This document shows, piece after piece, positions 23,907-31,190 of a stretch of DNA of 32,817 nucleotides (position 1 is the first letter of the stretch; every line of letters begins with the position of its first letter). Under the pieces are notes generated by a model. It made no database searches. It was not told where the DNA came from and worked only from the letters and a program-made list of their open reading frames with translations. The translations under genes were made by a program, and so were the position numbers. Source of the DNA: Sphingomonadales bacterium. Lineage in GTDB: Bacteria; Pseudomonadota; Alphaproteobacteria; Sphingomonadales; Sphingomonadaceae. The stretch is taken from positions 1 to 32,817 of the forward strand of contig JAGWVC010000040.1 in NCBI GenBank assembly GCA_018971065.1. Direction: 5' to 3'.

Positions 23907-24395
23907 ATGCGCCACCCGATGCTGGTGCTGTTCACGGTGGTGCTGGCGGGGCTGGTGCTGATGGCGGCGGCGACCAACTGGCGGCACTGGCTGGGGCACA
24001 CGCCGCCGGCGGTGCGGCTGGTGGCAACGGTGGGCGATCGCGAAGGGGCGCGGTTCACGCTGTGCGGCACGCGGTGGCGGGCGGATTGCGTGGTGGATGG
24101 CGACACCATCCATTATCACGGCGACAAGATCCGCATTGCCGACATCAACGCCCCCGAGGTGAGCGAGCCGAAGTGCGACCATGAGCTGGACCTGGGCGAG
24201 CAGGCGACCGACCGGATGCTGGCACTGCTGAACGAGGGGCGGTTCAGCCTGATGCCGCTGCCCGATCGCGACGAGGACGTCTATGGCCGCAAGCTGCGGA
24301 CAATCACCCGCGGCGGGCGCAGCCTGGGCGAGGTGCTGGTGGCCGAGGGGCTGGCGGAGCGGTGGCGCGGCTATCGGCGCGACTGGTGTTCGTAA
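23907..24395 (+). CDS. Membrane-anchored thermonuclease-like (SNase family) protein
   Basis: A 162-residue protein with an N-terminal hydrophobic anchor or signal (about residues 5-24) and a staphylococcal-nuclease-type domain, so it probably acts outside the cytoplasm. ATG 23907 was taken; an in-frame GTG three bases earlier is possible. SNase marks: VVDGDTI, KIRIADINAPEVSE (Arg, Asp and Glu as in the RLLLVDTPE motif of S. aureus nuclease, with Thr41 replaced by Ala), DVYGRKLR holding the second catalytic Arg, and GEVLVAEGLAERW. It starts ten bases after nupC, so both are probably one transcript. This suits degradation of nucleic acid followed by nucleoside uptake. Confidence 0.88.
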   Translation: MRHPMLVLFTVVLAGLVLMAAATNWRHWLGHTPPAVRLVATVGDREGARFTLCGTRWRADCVVDGDTIHYHGDKIRIADINAPEVSEPKCDHELDLGEQATDRMLALLNEGRFSLMPLPDRDEDVYGRKLRTITRGGRSLGEVLVAEGLAERWRGYRRDWCS

Positions 24396-24439
24396 GGCGC
24401 GCAACCGAACGGTAATCCCGTTCTGGCAATAGTGCGGCT

Positions 24440-24832
24440 ATGGAAATGTGGTTCATCGGCAATGGCATCGCGCTGTGCCTGTTCGCGCTGTGGGCAATCG
24501 GCCGGCGGGACTGGGTGCGGCTGACGCGGCCGTCGCGGCGGGTGAACGGGCTGGTCAGCGGTCATCGTTCGAAGCGGGACGAGGGCGAGATCAGCTATGC
24601 GGCGATCTATCGCTTCACCGCCGAGGATGGCCCGCACGAGGTGGTCGATGCCTCGTATGGCACGCTGCGCGATCCCCCGGTGGGGACGGTCCGGGAGCTG
24701 GTCTATCCCGAAGGCCGGCCCGATCTGGCGCAACCGCCGCGCGTGGCACTGTGGATCACGGTCTATGCGCTGCTGCTGGCGATGTTGGGGATGCTGGTGG
24801 CCAAGGCGCTGGGCTGGCTGCCGGGGCATTGA
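24440..24832 (+). CDS. DUF3592-like membrane protein
   Basis: A 130-residue protein with a hydrophobic segment at each end (about residues 5-20 and 103-125) and a beta-rich central part. The central RVNGLVSGHRSKRDEGEISYAAIYRFT followed by GPHEVVDASYG and PVGTVRELVYPEGRPDLA matches the outline of DUF3592 proteins, in which a short extracytoplasmic domain sits between two helices. Function is unknown. It lies 44 bases after the nuclease gene in the same direction and may be the last gene of that operon. Confidence 0.75.
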   Translation: MEMWFIGNGIALCLFALWAIGRRDWVRLTRPSRRVNGLVSGHRSKRDEGEISYAAIYRFTAEDGPHEVVDASYGTLRDPPVGTVRELVYPEGRPDLAQPPRVALWITVYALLLAMLGMLVAKALGWLPGH

Positions 24833-24912
24833 CACGCCTGGGGAATCGCAGGGGCGATTGGGGATCGGCGAGCGATGGTCCTAGGCTGCGCGGAACGACA
24901 GGAGCGCGGGCA

Positions 24913-25707
24913 ATGACGGAATTTCGGGATCGCTACGGGCCGGTGGCGCTGGTGACGGGGGCCAGCTCGGGGATCGGCACCGGGTTTGCCGAGGAACTGG
25001 CGAGCCGGGGGCTGGACGTGATCGTGGCGGCGCGGCGCGGCGATCGGCTGGCAGCGCTGAAGGACCGGCTGGAAACGGCGCATGGCGTGACCGTGACGGT
25101 GCTGGAAGTGGACCTGGGCGCTGCCGAAGGGCCGCAGCAAGTGCTGGATTTCTGCGCGGGGCGCGATGTGGGGCTGGTGATTTCCAACGCCGGGTTCGGG
25201 TTCAAGGGCGCGCACGAGGATGCCCCGGCGGACCTGCTGGCGGAAATGCTGATGGTGAACTGCAACGCGCCCAGCCTGCTGGCGCGCGGGTTCATCCCCG
25301 GGCTGCGGGCGCGGGCGGCGGCGGGGCGCGGCGCGGGGTTCGTGATGACCGCATCGGTGGAAGGGTTGATCGGCTGCCCTTATTCGGCGGCCTATTCGGC
25401 GAGCAAGGCGATGGTGGTGGCGCTGGGCGAGGCGCTGTGGGGTGAACTGGCGCCCGACGGAGTGGACGTGCTGACGCTGTGCCCGGGGCCGACCGAGAGC
25501 GAGGCCGCGACGAAGCAGGGTGTGGACATGAGCGGGGTGCCGCAGCGGCCGGCGCGCGAGGTGGCGGCGGAGACGCTGGACCGGCTGAAGCAGGGGCCGA
25601 CGTTCGTTTCCGACGCGAAGTACGAGGCGATGTTCGCCGGGATGCGGGCGATGCCGCGTGGCGAGGCGCTGCAGCGGATGGCGGCGGGGATGAAGCCGAA
25701 GCGTTGA
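24913..25707 (+). CDS. Short-chain dehydrogenase/reductase
   Basis: A 264-residue classical SDR oxidoreductase. ATG 24913 follows AGGAG nine bases upstream. Visible: the nucleotide-binding TGASSGIGTGFA (about 14-25), ARR near 42 suggesting NADP preference, an Asp-containing VDLG, the NAGFGF motif, catalytic Ser in TASVEG, and YSAAYSASKAM with the YxxxK pair, followed by CPGPTESE. The form is that of the DltE/YqjQ-like SDRs that act on hydrophobic carbonyls, but the substrate cannot be read from the sequence. It appears to be a single-gene unit between the nuclease operon and the repeat-rich gap. Confidence 0.9.
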   Translation: MTEFRDRYGPVALVTGASSGIGTGFAEELASRGLDVIVAARRGDRLAALKDRLETAHGVTVTVLEVDLGAAEGPQQVLDFCAGRDVGLVISNAGFGFKGAHEDAPADLLAEMLMVNCNAPSLLARGFIPGLRARAAAGRGAGFVMTASVEGLIGCPYSAAYSASKAMVVALGEALWGELAPDGVDVLTLCPGPTESEAATKQGVDMSGVPQRPAREVAAETLDRLKQGPTFVSDAKYEAMFAGMRAMPRGEALQRMAAGMKPKR

Positions 25708-25803
25708 CCGGCGGGGGATTGGCAGGCGGCGAGCCGTTGGCTCGTTTTCGCTGCGGGCATTGCGTGCAACCGGGTTGGCGTCGCGTTTGGGGCGAATCCC
25801 CTC

Positions 25804-25844
25804 CACCATCCTGCGGATGGTCCCCCTCCCCGCCTGCGGGGAGG
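25804..25844. repeat. Palindromic intergenic repeat, copy B
   Basis: Two adjacent hairpins: ACCATCC-TGC-GGATGGT (25805-25821) and CCTCCCCGC-CT-GCGGGGAGG (25825-25844), preceded by CCCCTCC. The arrangement CCCTCC, variable stem, CCTCCCCG loop CGGGGAGGA is the same as in copy C 480 bases away, and the last stem resembles copy A at 15986. Confidence 0.7.
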
Positions 25845-25921
25845 ATGGCGTGGCTCATCGGTCGCTGGCGAGTGCGACGTTGCGCCGGGGAGCAATCAAC
25901 GCGGACATCAGGCCGGCGTTG

Positions 25922-25950
25922 GCGCCGCTTCCGCCTATCCGAAGCGGCGC
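25922..25950. repeat. 10-bp hairpin in the gap
   Basis: GCGCCGCTTC / GAAGCGGCGC is a perfect 10-bp inverted repeat with a 9-base loop. No T-run follows on either strand. It may be part of the same unexplained element or a weak terminator. Confidence 0.45.
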
Positions 25951-26023
25951 GGGCTCACTGCTTTGATGTGCGAACGATCGGGCCAAAGAACAGTGTTGTG
26001 AAAGCCCGATTCGGCTCTGCCTG

Positions 26024-26182
26024 ATGAGCGGGAACGCGGTAGAGCTCGCAAGTGGCGCGTTCCGTTACGGAGACTCATCGGGAGGTGACGTTGCTCGCGC
26101 GGCATTGACGAACCTCCGTTTCGCTGACGCGAACCGGTTGGGACGTACATGGAGTGCGCCGTGGCCGCCAACGCCGACCTGA
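26024..26182 (+). CDS. 52-codon open frame in repeat-like DNA (doubtful)
   Basis: An ATG-to-TGA frame encoding 52 residues that begin MSGNAVELASGAFRYGD and end SAPWPPTPT. After the TGA the same frame stays open and reads protein-like (GVAASRCGWPDAGRI). It has no Shine-Dalgarno, no recognised domain, and base composition unlike the surrounding genes. The opposite strand and other frames are open too, which argues for a conserved DNA element rather than a real protein. It is listed so that the sequence can be searched. Confidence 0.2.
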   Translation: MSGNAVELASGAFRYGDSSGGDVARAALTNLRFADANRLGRTWSAPWPPTPT

Positions 26183-26284
26183 AACACCGGGGTGGCCGCT
26201 TCGCGATGCGGTTGGCCGGATGCGGGGCGTATAACCGGTTTGGTGATTTTTGTCAAGGTAGGGTCGTGCTGTGTTGCGACTCCC

Positions 26285-26327
26285 CTCCGTCAGCGCTGCG
26301 CGCTGCCGCCTCCCCGCGCCGGGGAGG
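26285..26327. repeat. Palindromic intergenic repeat, copy C
   Basis: CCTCCG, then a GC-rich stem (CAGCGC / GCGCTG), then CCTCCCCG-CGC-CGGGGAGG (26309-26327). It ends three bases before the stop codon of the cytochrome P450 gene and so forms the 3' hairpin of that transcript. Confidence 0.65.
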
Positions 26328-26329
26328 AT

Positions 26330-27715
26330 TTATCGGGGCGTGATCAGCAGGGGGATGCCGTGGCGGGGGCGCAGGGTGAGGCGGCTGACGACTTCGGGGC
26401 GGCGGCCTTCTGGGTGGGTCAGCCGGAAGGCGCGGATAACGCGGGCGAGGATCAGCATGGCTTCCTGCTGGGCGAAACCGGCGCCGACGCAGATGCGCGG
26501 GCCGCGACCGAACGGCAGCCAGGCGTTGCGGGCGGAATCGGCGTTAGCCTTGCTGGCGAAGCGATCGGGATCGAAGCTGTGCGGGCAGGTCCAGTTATCG
26601 GCGTTGCGCTGGATCAGCCAGGGCGAGACGATGACGACATCGCCAGGCGCCATGTGCTTGCCGCGCATCTGCTGGGGGCGGGTGATCTCGCGCAGGTAGA
26701 AGCTGACCGGCGGGTAGAGGCGCAGGCCTTCCTTGAACAGGTTGCGCACGCCGTCGAGCCGCTTGAGGTGTTCGTAGGTGATTTCGGCGCCTTCGGTGAC
26801 TTCGGTGATCTCGTCGAACAGGCGATCCTGCCATTCGGGGCATTCGGACAGCAGGTAGAACGTCCAGCCGAGCGCCGAGGCCGAGGTTTCGTGGCCCGCC
26901 AGGAAGATGATCGAGAGCTGGTCGAGCAGGTCCTTTTCGGTGAACGGTTCGCCGGTTTCGGGGTGGCGGGCGTCGATCAGCACCTGGAGGATGTCGGCGG
27001 GTTTGTCGCCACCGCTGGCGAGGTGCTCGAGGCGGGCGGCGATGATCGGCGCGAACAGCGCGTGGACGTCGGCGGCGGCCTGCTTCATCTTGCGGCGGCG
27101 GCCGAACGAAGGCAGCCGGTAGAGCTGGAGGATCATCGCCGGCTGGACGTGCTTCTGATAGCGGTTGAACGCCTCGTAGACTTTCGCAGATTCCTGCTGG
27201 CTGAGGGTCATCCCGAACATCGTGCGGAAGATGACGTCCGCCGTGACGTGAGTCATCAACGGGTCGATATCGACCGGTTTTGAAAGGTCCTGCTGGTTGA
27301 GCAGCGCCACCAGATCGGCGGCGGAAGCGTCCATCGCCGGGAAGGCGCGCTTGAGGTTGGTGTGCATGAACGCCGGATTGATCATCTGGCGCTGGTCTTC
27401 CCAGAGCTTGCCGTTGGTGGAGAACACGCTGCGGCCCAGCAGCGGGTCGAGCATGTCGTTCATCAGGCGGTGCTTGGGGTATTCCTTCGTCTCGTCGTCC
27501 ATGACTTTCGCGACCAGCGACAGTTCGTTGACGACGAAGAAGTTCTCGGTGGGCACCTTGAAGGCGCCCATCTTCATCCGGTAGCTTTTCTCGAACAGCG
27601 TGTGAATCCAGCTTTCCCAGCCGGTGACGAAACGCTTCAGCAGGCCCGCCTTGCTTTTCAGCGGGGTGGGGTAAGGCGGGGTGAACGGGCAGCCATCGGC
27701 AGGCGTGTCAGGCAT
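26330..27715 (-). CDS. Cytochrome P450
   Basis: A 461-residue heme monooxygenase. ATG 27715 overlaps the end of the upstream hydrolase gene by eight bases. Motifs: WEDQRQMINPAF in the C-helix (Trp and Arg that contact heme), AGHETSAS in the I-helix (273-280, oxygen activation), KEGLRLYPP with the ExxR pair (329-332), FDPDRF (381-386, PERF-type) and the heme loop FGRGPRICVG with Cys409 as iron ligand. No transmembrane anchor is visible, so it is probably soluble and needs separate ferredoxin and reductase partners, none of which are in the window. The sequence has the class E, CYP102/CYP4-like character rather than the short bacterial CYP101 type. The substrate is unknown. A repeat hairpin follows its stop. 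Confidence 0.95.
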   Translation of the reverse strand: MPDTPADGCPFTPPYPTPLKSKAGLLKRFVTGWESWIHTLFEKSYRMKMGAFKVPTENFFVVNELSLVAKVMDDETKEYPKHRLMNDMLDPLLGRSVFSTNGKLWEDQRQMINPAFMHTNLKRAFPAMDASAADLVALLNQQDLSKPVDIDPLMTHVTADVIFRTMFGMTLSQQESAKVYEAFNRYQKHVQPAMILQLYRLPSFGRRRKMKQAAADVHALFAPIIAARLEHLASGGDKPADILQVLIDARHPETGEPFTEKDLLDQLSIIFLAGHETSASALGWTFYLLSECPEWQDRLFDEITEVTEGAEITYEHLKRLDGVRNLFKEGLRLYPPVSFYLREITRPQQMRGKHMAPGDVVIVSPWLIQRNADNWTCPHSFDPDRFASKANADSARNAWLPFGRGPRICVGAGFAQQEAMLILARVIRAFRLTHPEGRRPEVVSRLTLRPRHGIPLLITPR

Positions 27716-28850
27716 TTTCGGCCTCGAAGGCGGCGATCGATTGGGCGAGCGGCCTGCCGGAGCAGGTGAGCCCGAGGTAATCGAGCGGAGAGGGACGGTC
27801 GAGCCGACGCAGATAGTCGAAATGGGTGAGGTACTTGTTGCGCCGGCGCAATTTGTAGGTGGCGGCGTTGCAATAGCGGAACCAGCGCGGGCTGAGCTGG
27901 ACGAGGCCGGCGGGCGCCTCCACCGGACGGCCGAGCAGCGGCGGAACCAGCGGGATGGCGGCGCCGTCGGTAAGCGAGCCGATGTCGAGCCAACGGAAGC
28001 GGGCCTGGCCGACGGCGTCGCAGGCGGCGTGGTAGCCCAGCGCATCGCGGCGAAAGCTGATCAGCGGGATCGACGAGCCGAGCGTGACCAGCGCGAAGTT
28101 TTCGGGAAGCGCGCCGCCGCGCCGGGCGAGCACGCGGGCCATGATCGGCATCGCCAGGATCGAGCCGTTGGAATGGGTGACGAACAGCACTTCGTCGTGC
28201 GGTTCGTCCAGCGCCTCGGCAATGGCGGCGGCGAAGCGGTCAAGCCGATCATCCAGCGCGGGCAGGGTTTCGCGGCAGGCGAGCTGGTCGTTGAACACGA
28301 TGAACCGCATCAGCCACAGCGAGTGGATGCGCTTGACCAGCGAGAGGCCCCAGGGAATTCCGGCCGCCAGCGCCGGGGGCAGGCCCCACCAGCCGGACAG
28401 GCCCGCGAAACGCAGGCCGATGGCGAGCAGACCCCAGACCAGCAGCGTGGCCAGCAGCGGGGCGAGCAGCATGGTGACGCCGGGGTAGACCAGGGCGAAC
28501 TTGCTGCCGCGCGGGACGTTGCCGGTGATCGTCCATTCGCCGGCGCGCCAGAAGCGGCGGTAGGCGGTGGCCATGTGGCGGATGAGCGCGGGCGTGCCCT
28601 TGATCCAGTGGGCGCGGACCAGATCGTCCCAGGCGAGGAAGCGGATGTCGGTGATGCACGATTCGTCGGCGGCGGTGACGGTCCACGCCGAGTCCTTGGC
28701 CTGGCGACGGCGTTCGCCGAGCGCCAATGCCGGGGCGAGGCCGGCGGCGTTGTGGGCATCGACCTGCTCACCCAGCAGCTCGTGATAGAACCGGGCGCCG
28801 CGTGGGTCGAACCCGCCGAGGTGGAGAACTTTGCGCTTGAACGTCGTCAC
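27708..28850 (-). CDS. Membrane-associated alpha/beta-hydrolase-like protein
   Basis: A 380-residue protein with an unusual layout. An N-terminal beta-strand resembles that of hydrolases (HLGGFDPRG). Two hydrophobic helices follow (about 119-145 and 152-171). Then comes a segment with VLFVTHSNGSILAMPIMARVL, where Ser227 would be the nucleophile of an alpha/beta-hydrolase elbow; the first glycine of GxSxG is Thr. NFALVTLGSSIPLISF after it fits the next strand of a lipase core. The start is GTG 28850 without a clear ribosome-binding site and only 20 bases from the divergent gene. Its stop overlaps the P450 start, so the two are coupled. It is probably a membrane lipase or esterase; this is inference. 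Confidence 0.75.
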   Translation of the reverse strand: MTTFKRKVLHLGGFDPRGARFYHELLGEQVDAHNAAGLAPALALGERRRQAKDSAWTVTAADESCITDIRFLAWDDLVRAHWIKGTPALIRHMATAYRRFWRAGEWTITGNVPRGSKFALVYPGVTMLLAPLLATLLVWGLLAIGLRFAGLSGWWGLPPALAAGIPWGLSLVKRIHSLWLMRFIVFNDQLACRETLPALDDRLDRFAAAIAEALDEPHDEVLFVTHSNGSILAMPIMARVLARRGGALPENFALVTLGSSIPLISFRRDALGYHAACDAVGQARFRWLDIGSLTDGAAIPLVPPLLGRPVEAPAGLVQLSPRWFRYCNAATYKLRRRNKYLTHFDYLRRLDRPSPLDYLGLTCSGRPLAQSIAAFEAENA

Positions 28851-28870
28851 CGGGTGGGCATAGCCGCGTC

Positions 28871-29155
28871 ATGACGACAAAGGAACGGCAATACTGCCTG
28901 CTGATGGACGGGCGGAAGTACAACCGCAACCTGGCCTGCAAGAAGCACGACAATGCTTATGGCATCAACGGCGGCGGCAGCGAGGCCGACCGGCGCGCGG
29001 CGGACTTGCGGTTCTATCGCCACATGCGGGCCGAGCACGATCCGCTGGCGCTGCTGGTGCTGGCGGCGGTGACATGTTTCGGCTGGTTCTTCTTCAACTA
29101 TCACGGCAGGCCGTGGCGGGGCCAGTTGGTGCGGAAGTTGTTTCGTAACTATTAA
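28871..29155 (+). CDS. Small membrane protein with a phospholipase-A2-like motif
   Basis: A 94-residue protein. Residues 20-50 read NLACKKHDNAYG, a glycine-rich turn, EADRRAADLRFYRHM. The C-x2-x-HD-x2-Y-G core followed by D..AD..F is the pattern of the phospholipase A2 catalytic helix pair (His-Asp dyad, Cys before it, Asp on the facing helix), also seen in very small viral and bacterial PLA2-like domains. Residues 58-77 form one membrane helix (LALLVLAAVTCFGWFFFNY), and a basic tail follows. There is no signal peptide, so the motif would face the cytoplasm if the basic tail stays inside the opposite way; topology is uncertain. A calcium-binding loop is not evident. It starts 20 bases from the divergent hydrolase gene. 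Confidence 0.6.
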   Translation: MTTKERQYCLLMDGRKYNRNLACKKHDNAYGINGGGSEADRRAADLRFYRHMRAEHDPLALLVLAAVTCFGWFFFNYHGRPWRGQLVRKLFRNY

Positions 29156-29215
29156 CCATTATAACCGCTGGTTTGGCGCAGGAAATTTTGCGCTGCAAAT
29201 GGTTGAAAAACAACG

Positions 29216-30088
29216 ATGACTGAAGAAGAAAAAAGACTGACCCGCCGCCGGTTCTACAAGGCCGAGCAGGAAGCCGGGTTTGCCGATACCCGCGCGCATC
29301 AGACCGCGCAGACCACCAGTGCCAGCTACAAGCTGGCGTTCCGCGACACCGATTTCCTGCTGCGCGAGGAATTGCGGCCGGTGCGGTTCCAGTTGGAACT
29401 GCTGAAGACCGAGATGCTGCTGGACGAGGCCGGGATCGGCAGCACGCTGGTCTGCTATGGCTCGGCGCGCATCCCCTCGCCCGAGAATGTGCAGGCGGTG
29501 CTGGATGCGGCGGTGACGCCCGAGGAAAAGGCGATAGCCGGGCGGCTGGCCGACAAGGCCAAGTATTACGAGGAAGCAAGGGCGCTGGCGCGGATCGCCA
29601 GCCAGTGCGCGATCGTCGAGAAGGGGATGCGCCAGTTCGTGCTGTGTTCGGGCGGCGGGCCGTCGATCATGGAGGCGGCGAATCGCGGTGCGGCCGATGT
29701 GGGGGCCGAATCGGTGGGGTTGAACATCGTTCTGCCGCACGAGCAGGCGCCCAACCCGTTCGTGACCCCGCGGCTGGCGTTCCAGTTCCACTATTTCGCG
29801 CTGCGCAAGATGCACTTCCTGCTGCGCGCGCGGGCAGTGGCGGTGTTCCCCGGCGGATTCGGCACCTTCGACGAGTTCTTCGAGCTGCTGACGCTGATCC
29901 AGACCGGCAAGATGAAGCCGATCCCGATCCTGCTGTTCGGCAAGGACTTCTGGACGCGGATGATCAATTTCGAGGCGCTGGCCGAGGAAGGCGTGATCAA
30001 CGCGAAGGACCTGGAGCTGATCACCTGGGTGGAGACCGCCGAGGATGCATGGGCAAGGATCGTCGAGTTCTACAGCCTCGATTGTTGA
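29216..30088 (+). CDS. LOG-family protein (large TIGR00730-type)
   Basis: A 290-residue protein of the LOG/lysine-decarboxylase-like family. Members with this fold hydrolyse nucleoside monophosphates (cytokinin-activating phosphoribohydrolase) or nucleotides. The motif FPGGFGTFDEFFE (PGGxGTxxE) and the earlier CSGGGPSIMEAANRGA nucleotide-binding loop identify it. STLVCYGSARIPSPEN is the first strand and loop. The N-terminal ~75 residues, with REELRPVRFQLELLK, are an extension found in the larger bacterial group. The common label lysine decarboxylase is historical and should not be believed. ATG 29216 has no strong ribosome-binding site; the 60 bases upstream are AT-rich (TTAACCATTATAACC) and may hold the promoter. 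Confidence 0.9.
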   Translation: MTEEEKRLTRRRFYKAEQEAGFADTRAHQTAQTTSASYKLAFRDTDFLLREELRPVRFQLELLKTEMLLDEAGIGSTLVCYGSARIPSPENVQAVLDAAVTPEEKAIAGRLADKAKYYEEARALARIASQCAIVEKGMRQFVLCSGGGPSIMEAANRGAADVGAESVGLNIVLPHEQAPNPFVTPRLAFQFHYFALRKMHFLLRARAVAVFPGGFGTFDEFFELLTLIQTGKMKPIPILLFGKDFWTRMINFEALAEEGVINAKDLELITWVETAEDAWARIVEFYSLDC

Positions 30089-30181
30089 GATGGTAGGAGC
30101 GAGGATCGTGGTGTTGTGACTTGTTGAACCCGGTTCGACGTGCATTGCGCCGATCGAGCGGCAGCCTGCGCGGCGCGATGG

Positions 30182-30202
30182 ACCCTGAAACGAGTTCAGG
30201 GT
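30182..30202. repeat. Dispersed hairpin repeat, ACCCTGAA / TTCAGGGT
   Basis: A perfect 8-bp inverted repeat with a 5-base loop in the 156-base gap between two convergent genes. Read on the minus strand, the DNA spells the peptide-like RHPELVSGSI. I know that string as a frequent spurious translation of a short intergenic repeat in many proteobacteria. It is followed by the 12-bp palindrome ACGAATATTCGT (30204-30215). It may act as a terminator for both genes. Confidence 0.7.
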
Positions 30203-30244
30203 GACGAATATTCGTATTGCGAGCTTCGCCTTCGGGCCAATCCG

Positions 30245-31066
30245 TTATAACAACTTCTCGTATTCGGAGACGCATTCCGCCAGGATCGACAGCGCCAGCA
30301 CCGAGGGGGTGCGGGCGTGGGCGAACAGGCCGATCGGCGAGCGCAGGCGGGTGAGCGCGGCTTCGGCCAGCCATTCGCGGCGCGATTCGCGCGCGCCGCG
30401 CCCGCCTTGCGCGCCGACGAGAAAGGCGGGGCTGGTGAGCGCCCACGGCAGGATGGCGCGTTCCCATTCGTGATCGTGGAACAGCACGGCCACGGCGGTC
30501 CACGGATCGATGGCGATTTCCGGCGGCTGGCCGAGGGTGAGCGGGGCATCGCCCGGTTCGCCACGGGGGGTGGCGAGGACGATGTCCAGCCCTTGCGCGG
30601 CGCCGAGGCGGGCGAGCGCGCGCACTTCCGGGCCGGACCCGCAGATGACCAGGCGCAGGCGCGGCAGGTAGCGGCGGGTGAAGGCGCCCTCCCCTATCGC
30701 CAGATCGGCAGGCTCGCGCCGGGCCAGCGCGGCGGTGGCGGCGGCAAGCGCGGCACGATCGGGCGCGGGATCGACCCGGATGTCGATGCCGCTGCCGCAG
30801 GGCAGGCGGATATCGACGAACGGCGAGCCCTGGCCATAGCGCAGCAGGCGCGCGGGTTCGGGCCGGGCCGCCTCGTCCGCCAGCGCGCGTTCGAGGCAAC
30901 CGTCGGCCAGGCTGCCACGCGTGGTGCCATCGGGCAGCACCGCAAGCTGGGCGCCGAGGCGGCGCGACCAGGTGCCGTCGATGCGGGTGACCGTACACAG
31001 CGCGCCGCCGTTGGCGGCTACGGCGTGGAGCGCTTCGGTATCGTCATCGATGGGTGCGGCGGACAT
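30245..31066 (-). CDS. XdhC/CoxI-family protein
   Basis: About 273 residues. XdhC proteins bind the molybdenum cofactor, help to sulfurate it and insert it into xanthine dehydrogenase; CoxI-type members serve related enzymes. The N-terminal XdhC_CoxI domain (GALCTVTRIDGTWSRRLGAQL, then GCLERALADEA) is followed by a Rossmann domain (LRLVICGSGPEVRALARLGAAQG), and the end shows the ARTPSVLALSILAE motif. The usual SGGCLE is LADGCLE here, so the loop before the conserved Cys is altered. ATG 31066 was chosen; ATG 31108 is also in frame, and neither has a good ribosome-binding site. No molybdoenzyme subunit is in the window, so its client must be encoded elsewhere. Confidence 0.85.
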   Translation of the reverse strand: MSAAPIDDDTEALHAVAANGGALCTVTRIDGTWSRRLGAQLAVLPDGTTRGSLADGCLERALADEAARPEPARLLRYGQGSPFVDIRLPCGSGIDIRVDPAPDRAALAAATAALARREPADLAIGEGAFTRRYLPRLRLVICGSGPEVRALARLGAAQGLDIVLATPRGEPGDAPLTLGQPPEIAIDPWTAVAVLFHDHEWERAILPWALTSPAFLVGAQGGRGARESRREWLAEAALTRLRSPIGLFAHARTPSVLALSILAECVSEYEKLL

Positions 31067-31190
31067 CGCCGCTAGATGGCGTGCCTGGCTCGCTTGTGCA
31101 ATTGCCATATCGGCGGGGTGATGTTGCACTGGTGGCAATGGCGGCGCGGCGGGGTTATGCAGTGTCCACTATCAATATTGGGAGAGAGCC

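Larger units (their letters stand above)
25708..26329. other. Gene-poor, repeat-rich region (622 bp)
   Basis: No convincing gene is seen. The region holds two palindromic repeats of one family at its two ends (25804-25844 and 26285-26327), a 10-bp hairpin (25922-25950), and a central patch (about 25960-26270) with long inverted segments (GGAACGCG / CGCGTTCC near 26030-26073; GATGAG / CTCATC outside them). A 52-codon open frame (26024-26182) continues past its stop with protein-like sequence. It looks like an inserted or decayed element rather than ordinary spacer. Confidence 0.6.

Noticed and set aside
26021..26100. CTGATGAG as a hammerhead ribozyme core
   Set aside because: The required GAAA after stem II and a proper stem III/cleavage site were not found.
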